DNA of 64,000 bases from Desulfocicer vacuolatum DSM 3385 (lineage in GTDB: Bacteria; Desulfobacterota; Desulfobacteria; Desulfobacterales; Desulfobacteraceae). A program made the position numbers and the translations under genes. Below are positions 18,001 through 25,341 of the stretch, in pieces; the first letter of the stretch is position 1, and each line of letters starts with the position of its first letter. The DNA is taken from the NCBI RefSeq assembly GCF_900176365.1, contig NZ_FWXY01000013.1:62001-126000 (forward strand). Reading direction: 5' to 3'. The notes under the pieces were generated by a model. It did no database searches. It had not been told where the DNA came from and was given only the letters and a program-made list of their open reading frames with translations.

Positions 18001-19337
18001 TTCGCATGGCCCTTACCCGTTTGGAAGGACTCACCGGAAAGGTGTTTGGTGATCCTGAAAATCCATTACTTCTTTCGGTGAGGAGCGGGGCTGCCCTTTC
18101 CATGCCCGGTATGATGGCCACCATTCATAACGTGGGGCTCAATGATGAACTGGTGGAGGCCTATGTCAAGAATCACGGCCATGGTTACCTGGCATGGGAT
18201 AATTATCGACGGTTTGTCCAGGCCTGGGCCATGATTTCCGGGGTGGATCGGGAGAAGTTCCAGGAGTTGATGGATGATGCCAAAAAACGCCACAATGTGA
18301 AGTTCAAGTGGAAGTTTTCCCCGGATCAGATGCGGGAACTGGCCCTTGATTATCAGAAGCTGGCCCGGCGGCAGGGTATCAGTATTCCCGATGATCCCTG
18401 GTTGCAGCTCTCCCATGCTGTTGAAATGATTTTTGATTCCTGGAATACCCTAAAAGCCGTGGATTACCGTGAGATTATGGATCTGTCGGACAGTTGGGGG
18501 ACGGCTGTTATTGTGCAAAGTATGGTGTTTGGCAATAAAAGCAGCCAGTCCGGTTCCGGTGTTTTGTTCACGGCCCACCCCTATCGCAAGGTGCGGCGGG
18601 TGGCCCTGTGGGGGGATTATGCTTATGGGGACCAGGGAGAAGATATTGTGGCAGGACTTGTGACAAGCTATCCCATTTCCGTGGAACAGGCCCAGATTGA
18701 TGGCCGATCTGTGGAAAAGAGTCTGGAAAAAAGTTTTCCCCACATTTACAATGAGCTGCTCTCCATTGCAAGGGATCTGGTGTACGAAAAGCGCTGGAAT
18801 CCCCAGGAGATGGAGTTTACCTTTGAAGGACCCCGGGCCGCTGATCTTTACCTCCTTCAGACCCGGGACATGATCACCATTAAAAAACAAGAACAGTTTG
18901 ACGTGTTTGTTCATTCCGATGCCCTGAACACCGAGGGGCTGGGCAAAGGCATCGGGGTATCTGGCTCTGCATTGTCCGGCCGGGTGGTTTTTTCCGAGGG
19001 AAATATTAAACAATTACGCCGGGAGGATCCCGGCATGCCGCTGATTCTCATTCGTCCGGATACGGTTCCGGAAGATATCAAGGTGATTGATAAGGCCGAA
19101 GGGCTTCTCACCTCCCGGGGGGGGCAAACCTCCCATGCCTCTGTGGTGGCGGTGCGTCTGGAAAAAACCTGTGTGGTGGGCTTGCGGGATCTTAAAGTGC
19201 ATGAATCCCGTCAATATTGCGAAATCATGGGGCATCGCATTGCTTTTGGGGATCGCCTGTCCATTGACGGCCGAAGTGGACTGGTGCTACTGGGGCATCA
19301 TCCCACCCAGACGGAAAAACATATTTTGCCTTTGTAG
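15042..19337 (+). CDS. Large PPDK-like phosphotransferase (ATP-grasp plus phosphohistidine domain)
   Basis: The 1431-residue protein ends with two of the three domains of pyruvate phosphate dikinase. From about residue 930 an ATP-binding part is seen (KGYNLVTLTGLNLPVPPAF, then SVRSGAALSMPGMM). It is followed by the swivelling phosphohistidine domain with GGQTSHASVVAVR and His1365. The C-terminal PEP/pyruvate TIM barrel of PPDK and PEP synthase is absent; the protein stops 66 residues after the histidine. The first 900 residues, rich in helix-forming and charged residues, match nothing I recognise. ATG 15042 follows GGGAGG; the frame opens at TTG 15027. The gene lies 22 bases after gap. It should form a phosphohistidine from ATP, but its acceptor is unknown. 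The stop is UAG. Confidence 0.75.
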   Translation: MERVSFSQFVESSDALRANLMETAQEVVVRREYQLLLDIVADFRGIHNQLELLLTEVCHTYRNWELLLPQLRNFTLKNSNYYKRHPKGPEAFGIFSSIYLDALKESIRKEGLPSRLMESLFAWVDKFITLFSGEDLREYQTVLSGLFDDLISLGKAHDGLIIFMVQGRIPMQRVARRLLALQKEISPTLDHCSLARLMTFILDNNYRYWLEEEDPMLWFHAECRDLCHDIPTMELFEAISHEALVKYRTSLADIDPESNDNNDLNRLMDLPAHVDFVKVYKEISTRITRTKPAGSPCEEQSSHGEIVPDTTMVYEHQKLMFLFRIMDTSGLYLIHEETLRTINQGLVRLIRQQPFEDIEAFLLTTFQLLKVNVRKFPHTSLKCIEILGEEVFKRGNSRMVEAFLWEAVRFGFQHAGVTGIDEDWQPITNPAHLTNIRVWLHLITREPKWCATLFSALIIHLKLAGTCVKDTDLFQRDISHLLNHPIEPVYNLVKQFAKLMPVFYNEIGAEGELRYVSTELDEIHKRKDRLIHFLRKQSHVESSNLIVDFIQEIFIFWRTRDKARLEPILPQEVLEEVAVTGPFIDEQHLLVGRIQKEFKFNTVEDLLAWQKKDRKKYLDLQKDISPGERRRFDLMVQMYKLLHQKYNLSFQELRSELMDAQKEGFDGMSSLADTLENGNTEKSLKALLTCLEDLKEIILSSETFPAKEAIYHKRHIAVDIPSVYGRYQERKFDSLSLTFRMENLAGVLLEKLPATVNLSFITQATFFRIVSCLKLFMRALAVDGITSRRLDTYLSILQSSLKIRRFSYTQYLDIFRGLSEGVKDVIYAHYTNIHQNNLSIIIPQIGRDNLLGRYRSKWSDDDMVNTTHRLSEDFFRDLISSTFGLQHLDNFITRIIQTLERQRDVLDERLLDLLMSYNPEKTVSMLHDVNVHTHDLIHLSNKGYNLVTLTGLNLPVPPAFIITTEVFRCREVIHGFNKAKVEFIRRVRMALTRLEGLTGKVFGDPENPLLLSVRSGAALSMPGMMATIHNVGLNDELVEAYVKNHGHGYLAWDNYRRFVQAWAMISGVDREKFQELMDDAKKRHNVKFKWKFSPDQMRELALDYQKLARRQGISIPDDPWLQLSHAVEMIFDSWNTLKAVDYREIMDLSDSWGTAVIVQSMVFGNKSSQSGSGVLFTAHPYRKVRRVALWGDYAYGDQGEDIVAGLVTSYPISVEQAQIDGRSVEKSLEKSFPHIYNELLSIARDLVYEKRWNPQEMEFTFEGPRAADLYLLQTRDMITIKKQEQFDVFVHSDALNTEGLGKGIGVSGSALSGRVVFSEGNIKQLRREDPGMPLILIRPDTVPEDIKVIDKAEGLLTSRGGQTSHASVVAVRLEKTCVVGLRDLKVHESRQYCEIMGHRIAFGDRLSIDGRSGLVLLGHHPTQTEKHILPL

Positions 19338-19484
19338 TGCGCTGTCAAGACTAATATTCAGGGTTGAACACCACCAGCAAATGACAACCATGGGATATTT
19401 GAAAAATAGCAATCTTAAAATTAAGATTTGACGTTGCAGCAGGTTTCCGGGGCGTTTGTTTTTTTATATAGTGGGCATGGCCTG

Positions 19485-19605
19485 CCGGACACAACCAATA
19501 TTAAAAATGGTAGCATGCCCCTCCGATTGGCATTGGGCCCGCCCGGAACTGTAGGCGGTCCAAGTGGCCGGTTCCTATTGCTCCGTGGGGGCTTTGCTGA
19601 GGTTG
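19485..19605 (-). repeat. R5 GC-rich palindromic repeat, copy 1 (inverted, degraded)
   Basis: On the minus strand this reads like 49081-49235: CAACCTCAGC, AGAGCC-like text, CAATAGGAACCGG, CTACAGTTCCGG, ACCATTT and TTGTGTCCG follow in the same order. The inner stem is less perfect than in the 49-kb copy. Confidence 0.55.
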
Positions 19606-19629
19606 ATGCCTCTAAAACGCACATAAGTC

Positions 19630-19676
19630 AAAAAAAATGCACCACGGAATAGAAACATTCTCTTTCCGTGGTGCAT
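19630..19676 (-). terminator. Rho-independent terminator of ald
   Basis: ATGCACCACGGAA at 19637-19649 and TTCCGTGGTGCAT at 19664-19676 form a perfect 13-bp stem. Read on the minus strand, the stem is followed by seven T (19636-19630). It lies 37 bases after the ald stop. Confidence 0.9.
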
Positions 19677-19712
19677 TTAAATTATACGTATATCAGTAAA
19701 ACTGAATAAAGA

Positions 19713-20825
19713 TTAGATCAGCTCGTTGATATCTGTGTAGTCAAGGTTCCAGGCATCGGAAACACCCTTAAAGGTGATTTTGCCATCCACAACATTGACA
19801 CCTTTTTTCAGGGCTTCATTTTCCTGAACAGCTTTTTTCCAACCCTTGTTGGCGATTTCCAGGGCATATGGGAGGGTGGCGTTGGTCAGTGCCATGGTGG
19901 ATGTACGGGATACAGCACCGGGCATGTTGGCCACGCAGTAGTGGGTTACACCGTCCACAACAAATGTGGGATCTTCGTGGGTGGTGGCTTTGGATGTTTC
20001 AAAACAACCGCCCTGGTCAATGGCAACGTCCACGATTACAGAACCGTCTTTCATGTCTTTGAGCATATCTTTTGTCAGCAGTTTGGGAGCCTTGGCACCG
20101 GCAATAAGAACAGCACCGATAACCACGTCTGCCTGGAGAACCAGTTCACGAAGAACTGAAGGATTGGACATGACAGGGTAGCAGTTGGCAGGCATGATGT
20201 CATCAAGGTATCGCAGTCTGTCAAGGTTGGTATCCAGGATGTAAACCTTTGCACCAAGACCACAGGCCATTTTAGCTGCATTAACACCGACCACACCACC
20301 GCCGATAACAACAACAGTTGCGGGCTCAACACCGGTAACGCCGCCCAGAAGCACACCACGACCGCCCATGGGCATTTCAAGATATTTGGCACCTTCCTGG
20401 GTGGCCATGCGACCTGCCACTTCACTCATGGGAAGCAGGAGGGGCAGGGAACCGTCGGCTTTTTCCACTGTCTCGTAGGCGATGCAGATGGATTTGCTTT
20501 TCATCAGACCCATGGTCTGGGGCTCATCAGCTGCCAGGTGAAGGTAAGTAAAAACAATCTGTCCTTCCCGGATCATGTCATACTCAGAAGGCTGGGGCTC
20601 TTTTACATGCATTACCATATCTGCTTTGGCATAAACCTCTGCAGGGGTGTCCAGAATTGTGGCTCCGGCTTCAACGTAAAGTGCATCTTCAAAACCACTG
20701 CCGGCACCGGCATCTTTTTCCACAACTACTTCGTGTCCGTTCTGTACCATGGCAACAACGCCAGCGGGGGTCATGCAAACTCTTCTTTCCAGTACTTTGA
20801 TTTCTTTGAGGATACCTACGATCAT
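19713..20825 (-). CDS. ald: Alanine dehydrogenase
   Basis: The enzyme converts L-alanine, water and NAD to pyruvate, ammonium and NADH, or the reverse. The 370-residue protein starts MIVGILKEIKVLERRVCMTP, with the pyruvate-binding Arg and, further on, Lys and the catalytic His in FTYLHLAADEP near residue 95. The NAD fold is VVVIGGGVVGVNAAKMA near residue 170, and VIVDVAIDQGGC holds the late catalytic Asp. A sigma-54-type promoter lies upstream at 20954-20970 and a large hairpin sits in the leader. A sigma-54 activator gene with an ACT domain lies directly upstream on the same strand and probably controls it. Confidence 0.93.
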   Translation of the reverse strand: MIVGILKEIKVLERRVCMTPAGVVAMVQNGHEVVVEKDAGAGSGFEDALYVEAGATILDTPAEVYAKADMVMHVKEPQPSEYDMIREGQIVFTYLHLAADEPQTMGLMKSKSICIAYETVEKADGSLPLLLPMSEVAGRMATQEGAKYLEMPMGGRGVLLGGVTGVEPATVVVIGGGVVGVNAAKMACGLGAKVYILDTNLDRLRYLDDIMPANCYPVMSNPSVLRELVLQADVVIGAVLIAGAKAPKLLTKDMLKDMKDGSVIVDVAIDQGGCFETSKATTHEDPTFVVDGVTHYCVANMPGAVSRTSTMALTNATLPYALEIANKGWKKAVQENEALKKGVNVVDGKITFKGVSDAWNLDYTDINELI

Positions 20826-20884
20826 TTTTTAGTGCTCCTTGTTATTATTTAAATAAAAAATGTGTTTCATCATTTTTTTGATTC

Positions 20885-20930
20885 ATACTGCCTGTTTTCC
20901 AAATTAAAAGAATTGGGCAGCAGGCAGTAT
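20885..20930 (-). promoter_or_regulatory. Leader hairpin of ald
   Basis: ATACTGCCTG at 20885-20894 and CAGGCAGTAT at 20921-20930 are perfect inverted repeats, with further pairing of CCAAATT and AATTGGG inside. It lies between the predicted start of transcription (about 20943) and the ald start codon, so it could act in the mRNA leader or as an operator. Confidence 0.55.
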
Positions 20931-20953
20931 TAATAAATTTGATTTTATACTAA

Positions 20954-20970
20954 AGCAATATTCTTGCCAA
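20954..20970 (-). promoter_or_regulatory. Sigma-54 (-24/-12) promoter of ald
   Basis: The minus strand reads TTGGCAAG-AATA-TTGCT. It has the GG and GC dinucleotides ten bases apart, as sigma-54 RNA polymerase needs, and agrees with the consensus TGGCAyr-N4-TTGCw at nearly all positions. It points at ald, with a leader of about 118 bases. Confidence 0.75.
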
Positions 20971-21073
20971 CATGTTAATAAAAAAAATAAAAAAATGTGA
21001 TATCTGATGTATCTGATTTATAGGGGCTTTTTCACCCCGTTATGGAGGAATGAATTTTATTCAATGAAGATTT

Positions 21074-21117
21074 AAAACGCTCTTTTTGGTATTCTGGGTT
21101 ACCAAAAAGAGCGTTTT
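21074..21117. terminator. Perfect 17-bp hairpin between activator gene and ald
   Basis: AAAACGCTCTTTTTGGT at 21074-21090 and ACCAAAAAGAGCGTTTT at 21101-21117 pair perfectly around a 10-base loop. It lies 47 bases after the activator stop and about 110-150 bases upstream of the sigma-54 promoter. It is most likely a bidirectional terminator, but the distance also suits an activator binding site. Confidence 0.65.
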
Positions 21118-21163
21118 ATTTCTTAATATGCTAAAATAATTGTATAAGATAATTGTTTTAACT

Positions 21164-22765
21164 TTAGTTACCACTGGTAACTTTTTTATTAAAAATAATA
21201 TCGTATTTTTTCATTTTTTTTAACAGGGCAGGGTGGGAAATTCCAAGGATCATGGCTGCTTTTCTTACAGTCCCCATTTGCTCCAGTGCCTGCTTGACAA
21301 TTTTGTTTTCAAGGTCTGCCACTTGTTCCCGGATGGGACGGATGGATTTTCCGCCAGCATGCATGGTGGTATATTCCCCAGGCTGGTGCATTTCATGGCT
21401 GAAAAGAATACTGTCCTTGTCAATGGTTTCCCCGGTGCTTAAAAAAGCGGCCCGTTCAATGACATTTTTCAACTCCCGGACATTCCCCGGCCAGTCATGG
21501 AGGATCAGTTTTTCCAAGGCATCAGGGCTCAGCTGGGCCATTTTCTTTTTTAATTTGATCAACAGCTGAAATAAAAAATGTTCTGCCAGGATGGGAATGT
21601 CGCTGACCCGTTGGCGCAGGGGGGGGATGTGGATGGGCAATACATTTATACGGTAGTATAGGTCTTCTCTGAAGGTTTTTTTTTCAACAAGTTTCACCAG
21701 GTTCTTGTTGGTGGCAGTTATGATTCTGGTGTTAATGGGGATTTCCGTTGCCCCCCCAATGGGTCGCACCGCCTTTTCTTGGAGAAGTCTTAATAATTTG
21801 GCCTGGGATCCCAAAGGCATTTCAGCAATTTCATCCAGAAAGACTGTTCCCTGGGATGCCTTTTCAAACAGGCCGGTTTTCCCTTTTCTTTTTCCACCTG
21901 TGAAACTGCCCCCCAGGTATCCGAACAGCTCGCTTTCCAGAAGGTGTTCCGGCAGGGCTGCGCAATTGATGGGGATGTAAGGGCCCTGGCAGTTGGATGC
22001 GGTGTGGATGGCCTGGGCAAAGAGTTCTTTACCTGTGCCGCTGGCTCCCTGGATGGCAACGGTGACATCGCTGACGGCAATTTTCTGGGCAAAGGCAATG
22101 GCCTCTTTAATGGTGGGATGATCACCTATGATGTCACTAAAAGAGGTGTGGCCGGGTTCGGATAATGTCTGGGCAAGTTTTTTTATTTCCTGCATGTCTT
22201 TGGCAATTTCAACGGCCCCCACAATGTGATCCGAAGAATCCCGAATGGGTTTGCACGTGGAAATATACTGGTATCGTCGTCCCCCCGGAGTGATGATGCT
22301 TTGTTTCACATTGTCCAGGGTGGTTCCTTTCAGGCATTTAAGAATGGCATAGTCCGGCAGATCCAGCTGTTGAATGCTTTTTCCAAGAACTTTTTCTGCC
22401 ACACAGTTGAAAACCTGGCAGGCCACCTCATTGATGGTGGTGATGCGTCCTTCCCGGTCTATGGATATAACGCCGTCACGCATATTATCCAGAACCACCC
22501 GGAAACGGTTTGCCCGTTCCTCCTGGGGCAGGGAATCTATGAATTGGGCATCCTTTAAATCTTTAATGGTTCCCATGAAATTTAAAATTTTTTTTTTTGC
22601 CAGGGGCGTTTCTCGATTTTCGATTTCCAGGTATACATGGGCTTCTTTGGAACTTCTGATCACATCCATGGAGATGATATTGAATTTATGATTGGCAAGC
22701 AGGGTGGAAATGTCCGCCACAATGCCGATGCGTTCTTTAAAATTGAGTTTCAGCTTAAAAATCAA
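21164..22765 (-). CDS. Sigma-54-dependent activator with ACT and PAS domains, TyrR-like
   Basis: The protein activates sigma-54 promoters by ATP hydrolysis. Domains in order: an ACT ligand domain at residues 1-75 (FKERIGIVADISTLLANH), a PAS domain at about 90-195, an AAA+ domain at 205-440 with Walker A GASGTGKE (240-247), and a TyrR-type helix-turn-helix at the end (TVRKAAMILGISHPALLKKM). The sigma-contact loop reads GSFTGG at 286-291 where the consensus is GAFTGA. The start is TTG 22765, with AGGAGG 11 bases upstream. ald lies just downstream and has a sigma-54 promoter, so an amino acid bound by the ACT domain probably controls ald (inference). Confidence 0.88.
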   Translation of the reverse strand: MIFKLKLNFKERIGIVADISTLLANHKFNIISMDVIRSSKEAHVYLEIENRETPLAKKKILNFMGTIKDLKDAQFIDSLPQEERANRFRVVLDNMRDGVISIDREGRITTINEVACQVFNCVAEKVLGKSIQQLDLPDYAILKCLKGTTLDNVKQSIITPGGRRYQYISTCKPIRDSSDHIVGAVEIAKDMQEIKKLAQTLSEPGHTSFSDIIGDHPTIKEAIAFAQKIAVSDVTVAIQGASGTGKELFAQAIHTASNCQGPYIPINCAALPEHLLESELFGYLGGSFTGGKRKGKTGLFEKASQGTVFLDEIAEMPLGSQAKLLRLLQEKAVRPIGGATEIPINTRIITATNKNLVKLVEKKTFREDLYYRINVLPIHIPPLRQRVSDIPILAEHFLFQLLIKLKKKMAQLSPDALEKLILHDWPGNVRELKNVIERAAFLSTGETIDKDSILFSHEMHQPGEYTTMHAGGKSIRPIREQVADLENKIVKQALEQMGTVRKAAMILGISHPALLKKMKKYDIIFNKKVTSGN

Positions 22766-23204
22766 ATTTTATTGTTCCTCCTGGGTTTTATATCAAAGCC
22801 CTATTTTGTGTGTAGCTAATGTTTTGGCTGGTTGAATTCAACATCTCCCACCCATTTTATAATATGGGGCTGAACCATTTTTGGGACTTGGTCATAAGCT
22901 GGGCTATTATAGGTGAGATAAAATTTTATTATCCGCAAAATGCTGTAATTATAGATATTAACTTTTGTGGATAGGATTTTATCACAAAATGGCCCACGTT
23001 ATGGCCCCCCCCCATTCTTTTGTGCTTTGTCTTGGATAAAACGAGATCAGAATAAGGCCTGCCCGTGGCGGTTGTATAAAATGTTCCGCAAATCAGGGGG
23101 GTGTCTTTCAGGTTTTGTTGTGGGTGGAGCAAGGTCAGAATGAGTTCCGCCCATGGCGGTTATATATCAGTTGGGAGGAGGAAGAACAAATTAAAAACAT
23201 AAAT
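22766..23204. other. Intergenic with R1 repeat array
   Basis: No gene in this 439-base stretch. It holds the leader of the activator gene and, from 23025 to 23168, an R1 copy. Confidence 0.5.
23025..23168 (+). repeat. R1 hairpin array, locus a
   Basis: Two alpha units with a beta unit between. The first alpha (around 23033-23062) is decayed on its left arm. The second, GGGTGGA ... TCCGCCC (23132-23153), pairs with one G.T. The beta unit is AAATGTTCCGCAAATCAGGGGGGTGTCTTTC. Units are joined by TTGTTGTGGG and CGTGGCGGTT, as at the other loci. Confidence 0.7.
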
Positions 23205-23927
23205 CTAATCGTTTCTGGAGGGCATTAAAAGATGACGCAGCCAGCCAAACACGGTATTGCCCTTGAGAAGTGCCTGCTCATGGAGATCAAGGTTCATGGA
23301 AATGGTGTCAGTATCTCCAAATCTGTCTTTGCGTGTGATGATTTTTCTGTCAGGATCAAGGGATTTGATGATTTTTGCCGGATTGCCCGCAGCAATGACA
23401 TTGGCAGGGATATCTCCTGTGACCACACTGCCGGCTCCGATAACACTGTTTTTACCAATATTTACCCCTTTGCACACAATGGCACTGTCACCGATCCATA
23501 CATTGGGGGCAAGGGTTACAGGGTGGGCTGTGGTCGGTGGCAGACTGCGGTCATAAATACCATGCCAGTCCGAGTCCGTGATATAGGCATTGCTTGCAAT
23601 CATGCAATTATCCCCGATGGTAATGCCCTGGGCCGCACTGATGCGAACCCCCGGGGAGATGAGCACATGATCGCCAATGGTGATGCCGGGAATATCTTTT
23701 TTATCTGTCCATACGGTGAGCCGGGTTTTTTTGTCCGATGAGGCCAGAAGGGTGATGTTGTCACCAATGCTCACCGGCCCCCCAAACACCTCCACATGCC
23801 AGGGTTTTACCACAAAGGCGTTTTTTCCCAGATATTCCATCTGGGGTTTTAGAAAATGGCTGAGATGAAATTTCTGGATACCAAACCAGATTTTTTTGAT
23901 GAAATAGGGTCTGTGATCTCTTCTCAT
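23205..23927 (-). CDS. Hexapeptide-repeat acyltransferase (left-handed beta-helix)
   Basis: This is an acetyl- or acyl-transferase of the LbH family, which includes WcaF- and NodL-type O-acetyltransferases of surface polysaccharides. Hexad repeats such as ITIGDHVLISPGVRISAAQGITIGD and VWIGDSAIVCKGVNIGKNSVIGAGSVVTGDIP run over residues 75-190. The catalytic His is probably in DSDWHGIYDR. I place the start at ATG 23927 (MRRDHRPYF), which overlaps the stop of the upstream gene as ATGA and indicates translational coupling. A longer frame opens at 23948. The protein has 240 residues, and the stop is UAG. Confidence 0.75.
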   Translation of the reverse strand: MRRDHRPYFIKKIWFGIQKFHLSHFLKPQMEYLGKNAFVVKPWHVEVFGGPVSIGDNITLLASSDKKTRLTVWTDKKDIPGITIGDHVLISPGVRISAAQGITIGDNCMIASNAYITDSDWHGIYDRSLPPTTAHPVTLAPNVWIGDSAIVCKGVNIGKNSVIGAGSVVTGDIPANVIAAGNPAKIIKSLDPDRKIITRKDRFGDTDTISMNLDLHEQALLKGNTVFGWLRHLLMPSRND

Positions 23928-24985
23928 GCCGGGGTTTCCCCGGTGCATTCTTTAAAAAGAAAGCCGTCCCAGGCGTTGTGATCAAAGAGCCGGGCCGCCG
24001 GGGTCAGTCCATAAAGGGCATCTGCCGCCATGAGCACCACCCCGTTGGTCCAGGAGATTTTTTCTTCGGGCCAGATGGTCATATCCGGAAATGTATACCC
24101 GCACCAGAAGGTGCCGTCTTCATAGGTGCGTTCCTGTATCCAGGAAAAAACAATGCGGGCAAGATTTACATTGCCCATGGCAAACAAGGTGAGCACAAAT
24201 TCCGATGTCTCGGCCATGGTGACCCAGGGACGGTCTGACACGCACCGCACGCCCTGTCCCTCAATAATATATTTTTTCCAATATTTTTCTATGCGCCGGG
24301 TGGCAGCGTCTCCGGTGAGCGCCCCACTTAAAACCGGGTAAAACCAGTACATGGAAAACCGGGATTTACTGATATTATAAATGGAGATGTCTTCTTTCAG
24401 GGAGCGGCCCAGCTTGTGAAAAGCCTTTTCCCACAGTGGCTTTTTTTTGTTGAGAAGTCGGGCAATGGTCAGTGCACATTTTAAACTCATGTAAATGGAG
24501 CTGCACCCGGTTAAAAGGGCCATGGGATCAACCTTTCCTTCGGGACTTTTTGCCCAGTATATTTCGCCGCTGTCCGTCTGGAGGCTGATGCTGAAATCCA
24601 TGGCCTTTTCCAGGCAGTTCCACATTTTTTTAAGGAACGGGGTGTCCCGGGTGATGAGCCAGGTGTGCAGCAATCCCGTTGCAATATAGGCCGCCATGTT
24701 GGTTTCCATGGTTCGATCTTTGGGAATACCTTTTATATAAGATGAGTACCAGGAGCCATTGCTGTTTTGGTTTCTGGCCATCCATTCAAATGCCTGTTTT
24801 GAGGGGTCGTAAAAACCGCCGATGTTCAACCCCATGGCAGACTCCACAAGGTCCCAGGGGTCTGTTTTGCCGTCAATGTGCCAGGGGATTTCTCCAGATT
24901 GATATTGTAACCGGCTGATGAACCGTGCCACTGAGTCTATGTTCATAGATAGGCTTGGGCGTGGGCCGCGGTTTTTAAAATCCAT
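23924..24985 (-). CDS. Alpha/alpha-toroid protein (prenyltransferase/six-hairpin glycosidase-like)
   Basis: I do not recognise a precise function. The 353-residue protein has repeated helix pairs and aromatic motifs (QYQSGEIPWHIDGKTDPWDLVESAMGL near residue 30, NGSWYSSYIKG near 80, DGTFWCGYTFPDMTIWPEE near 300). This pattern is that of alpha/alpha-toroid folds, as in glucoamylases, GH88-like lyases and squalene-hopene cyclases. No signal peptide is seen. A GGGAG ribosome site precedes ATG 24985. Its stop overlaps the start of the hexapeptide acyltransferase, so the pair should act together, perhaps on a polysaccharide or glycolipid. Confidence 0.6.
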   Translation of the reverse strand: MDFKNRGPRPSLSMNIDSVARFISRLQYQSGEIPWHIDGKTDPWDLVESAMGLNIGGFYDPSKQAFEWMARNQNSNGSWYSSYIKGIPKDRTMETNMAAYIATGLLHTWLITRDTPFLKKMWNCLEKAMDFSISLQTDSGEIYWAKSPEGKVDPMALLTGCSSIYMSLKCALTIARLLNKKKPLWEKAFHKLGRSLKEDISIYNISKSRFSMYWFYPVLSGALTGDAATRRIEKYWKKYIIEGQGVRCVSDRPWVTMAETSEFVLTLFAMGNVNLARIVFSWIQERTYEDGTFWCGYTFPDMTIWPEEKISWTNGVVLMAADALYGLTPAARLFDHNAWDGFLFKECTGETPA

Positions 24986-25249
24986 TCAATTCTCCCATTA
25001 CATTTGAAGTGTAATGCATTGTTATGTTAAATAAGCGTTTGACCTTTTTGAATAAACTTCTTTTATCAGAACGGGCATGGATTGGCAAGGAGGTAAGCTT
25101 AAAAACATTTATGAATTTATATTCATGATATTTGCATTGGATATTTAAAAGGTCGGATTGTTGTTATGTGTGTTGCTGTCTTAGTTTAAATAATTATAAT
25201 TATTGTATATAATAAAATAATCTTTCTTGGAAAAAAATTATTAAATTCC

Positions 25250-25278
25250 TTGACATTCAGCGGGCTTCTCTGTTACTT
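25250..25278 (+). promoter_or_regulatory. Candidate sigma-70 promoter of fadN
   Basis: TTGACA at 25250-25255 is followed, 17 bases later, by TTACTT at 25273-25278. The -35 matches the consensus fully and the -10 is partial. The start codon of fadN is 64 bases downstream. Confidence 0.5.
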
Positions 25279-25282
25279 AGAA

Positions 25283-25298
25283 ATGAATAGATATTCAT
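25283..25298. promoter_or_regulatory. Palindromic operator candidate before fadN
   Basis: ATGAATA-GA-TATTCAT is a perfect 7-2-7 palindrome just after the -10 element, at about the start of transcription. It resembles the TGAAT...ATTCA operators of TetR-type fatty-acid regulators such as Bacillus FadR. The link to a FadR-like repressor is inference. Confidence 0.45.
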
Positions 25299-25341
25299 AG
25301 TTAGCGGATTATGTGATAAATAATATATATAGGAGGTCGTC

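Larger units (their letters stand above)
19338..19712. other. Intergenic, dikinase / ald (convergent)
   Basis: No gene. It contains a degraded, inverted R5 copy at about 19485-19605 and the hairpin terminator of ald at 19630-19676. Confidence 0.5.
24986..25341. other. Divergent control region toroid gene / fadN
   Basis: A 356-base AT-rich region without a gene. It contains the fadN promoter and a palindromic operator candidate described separately. Confidence 0.5.
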
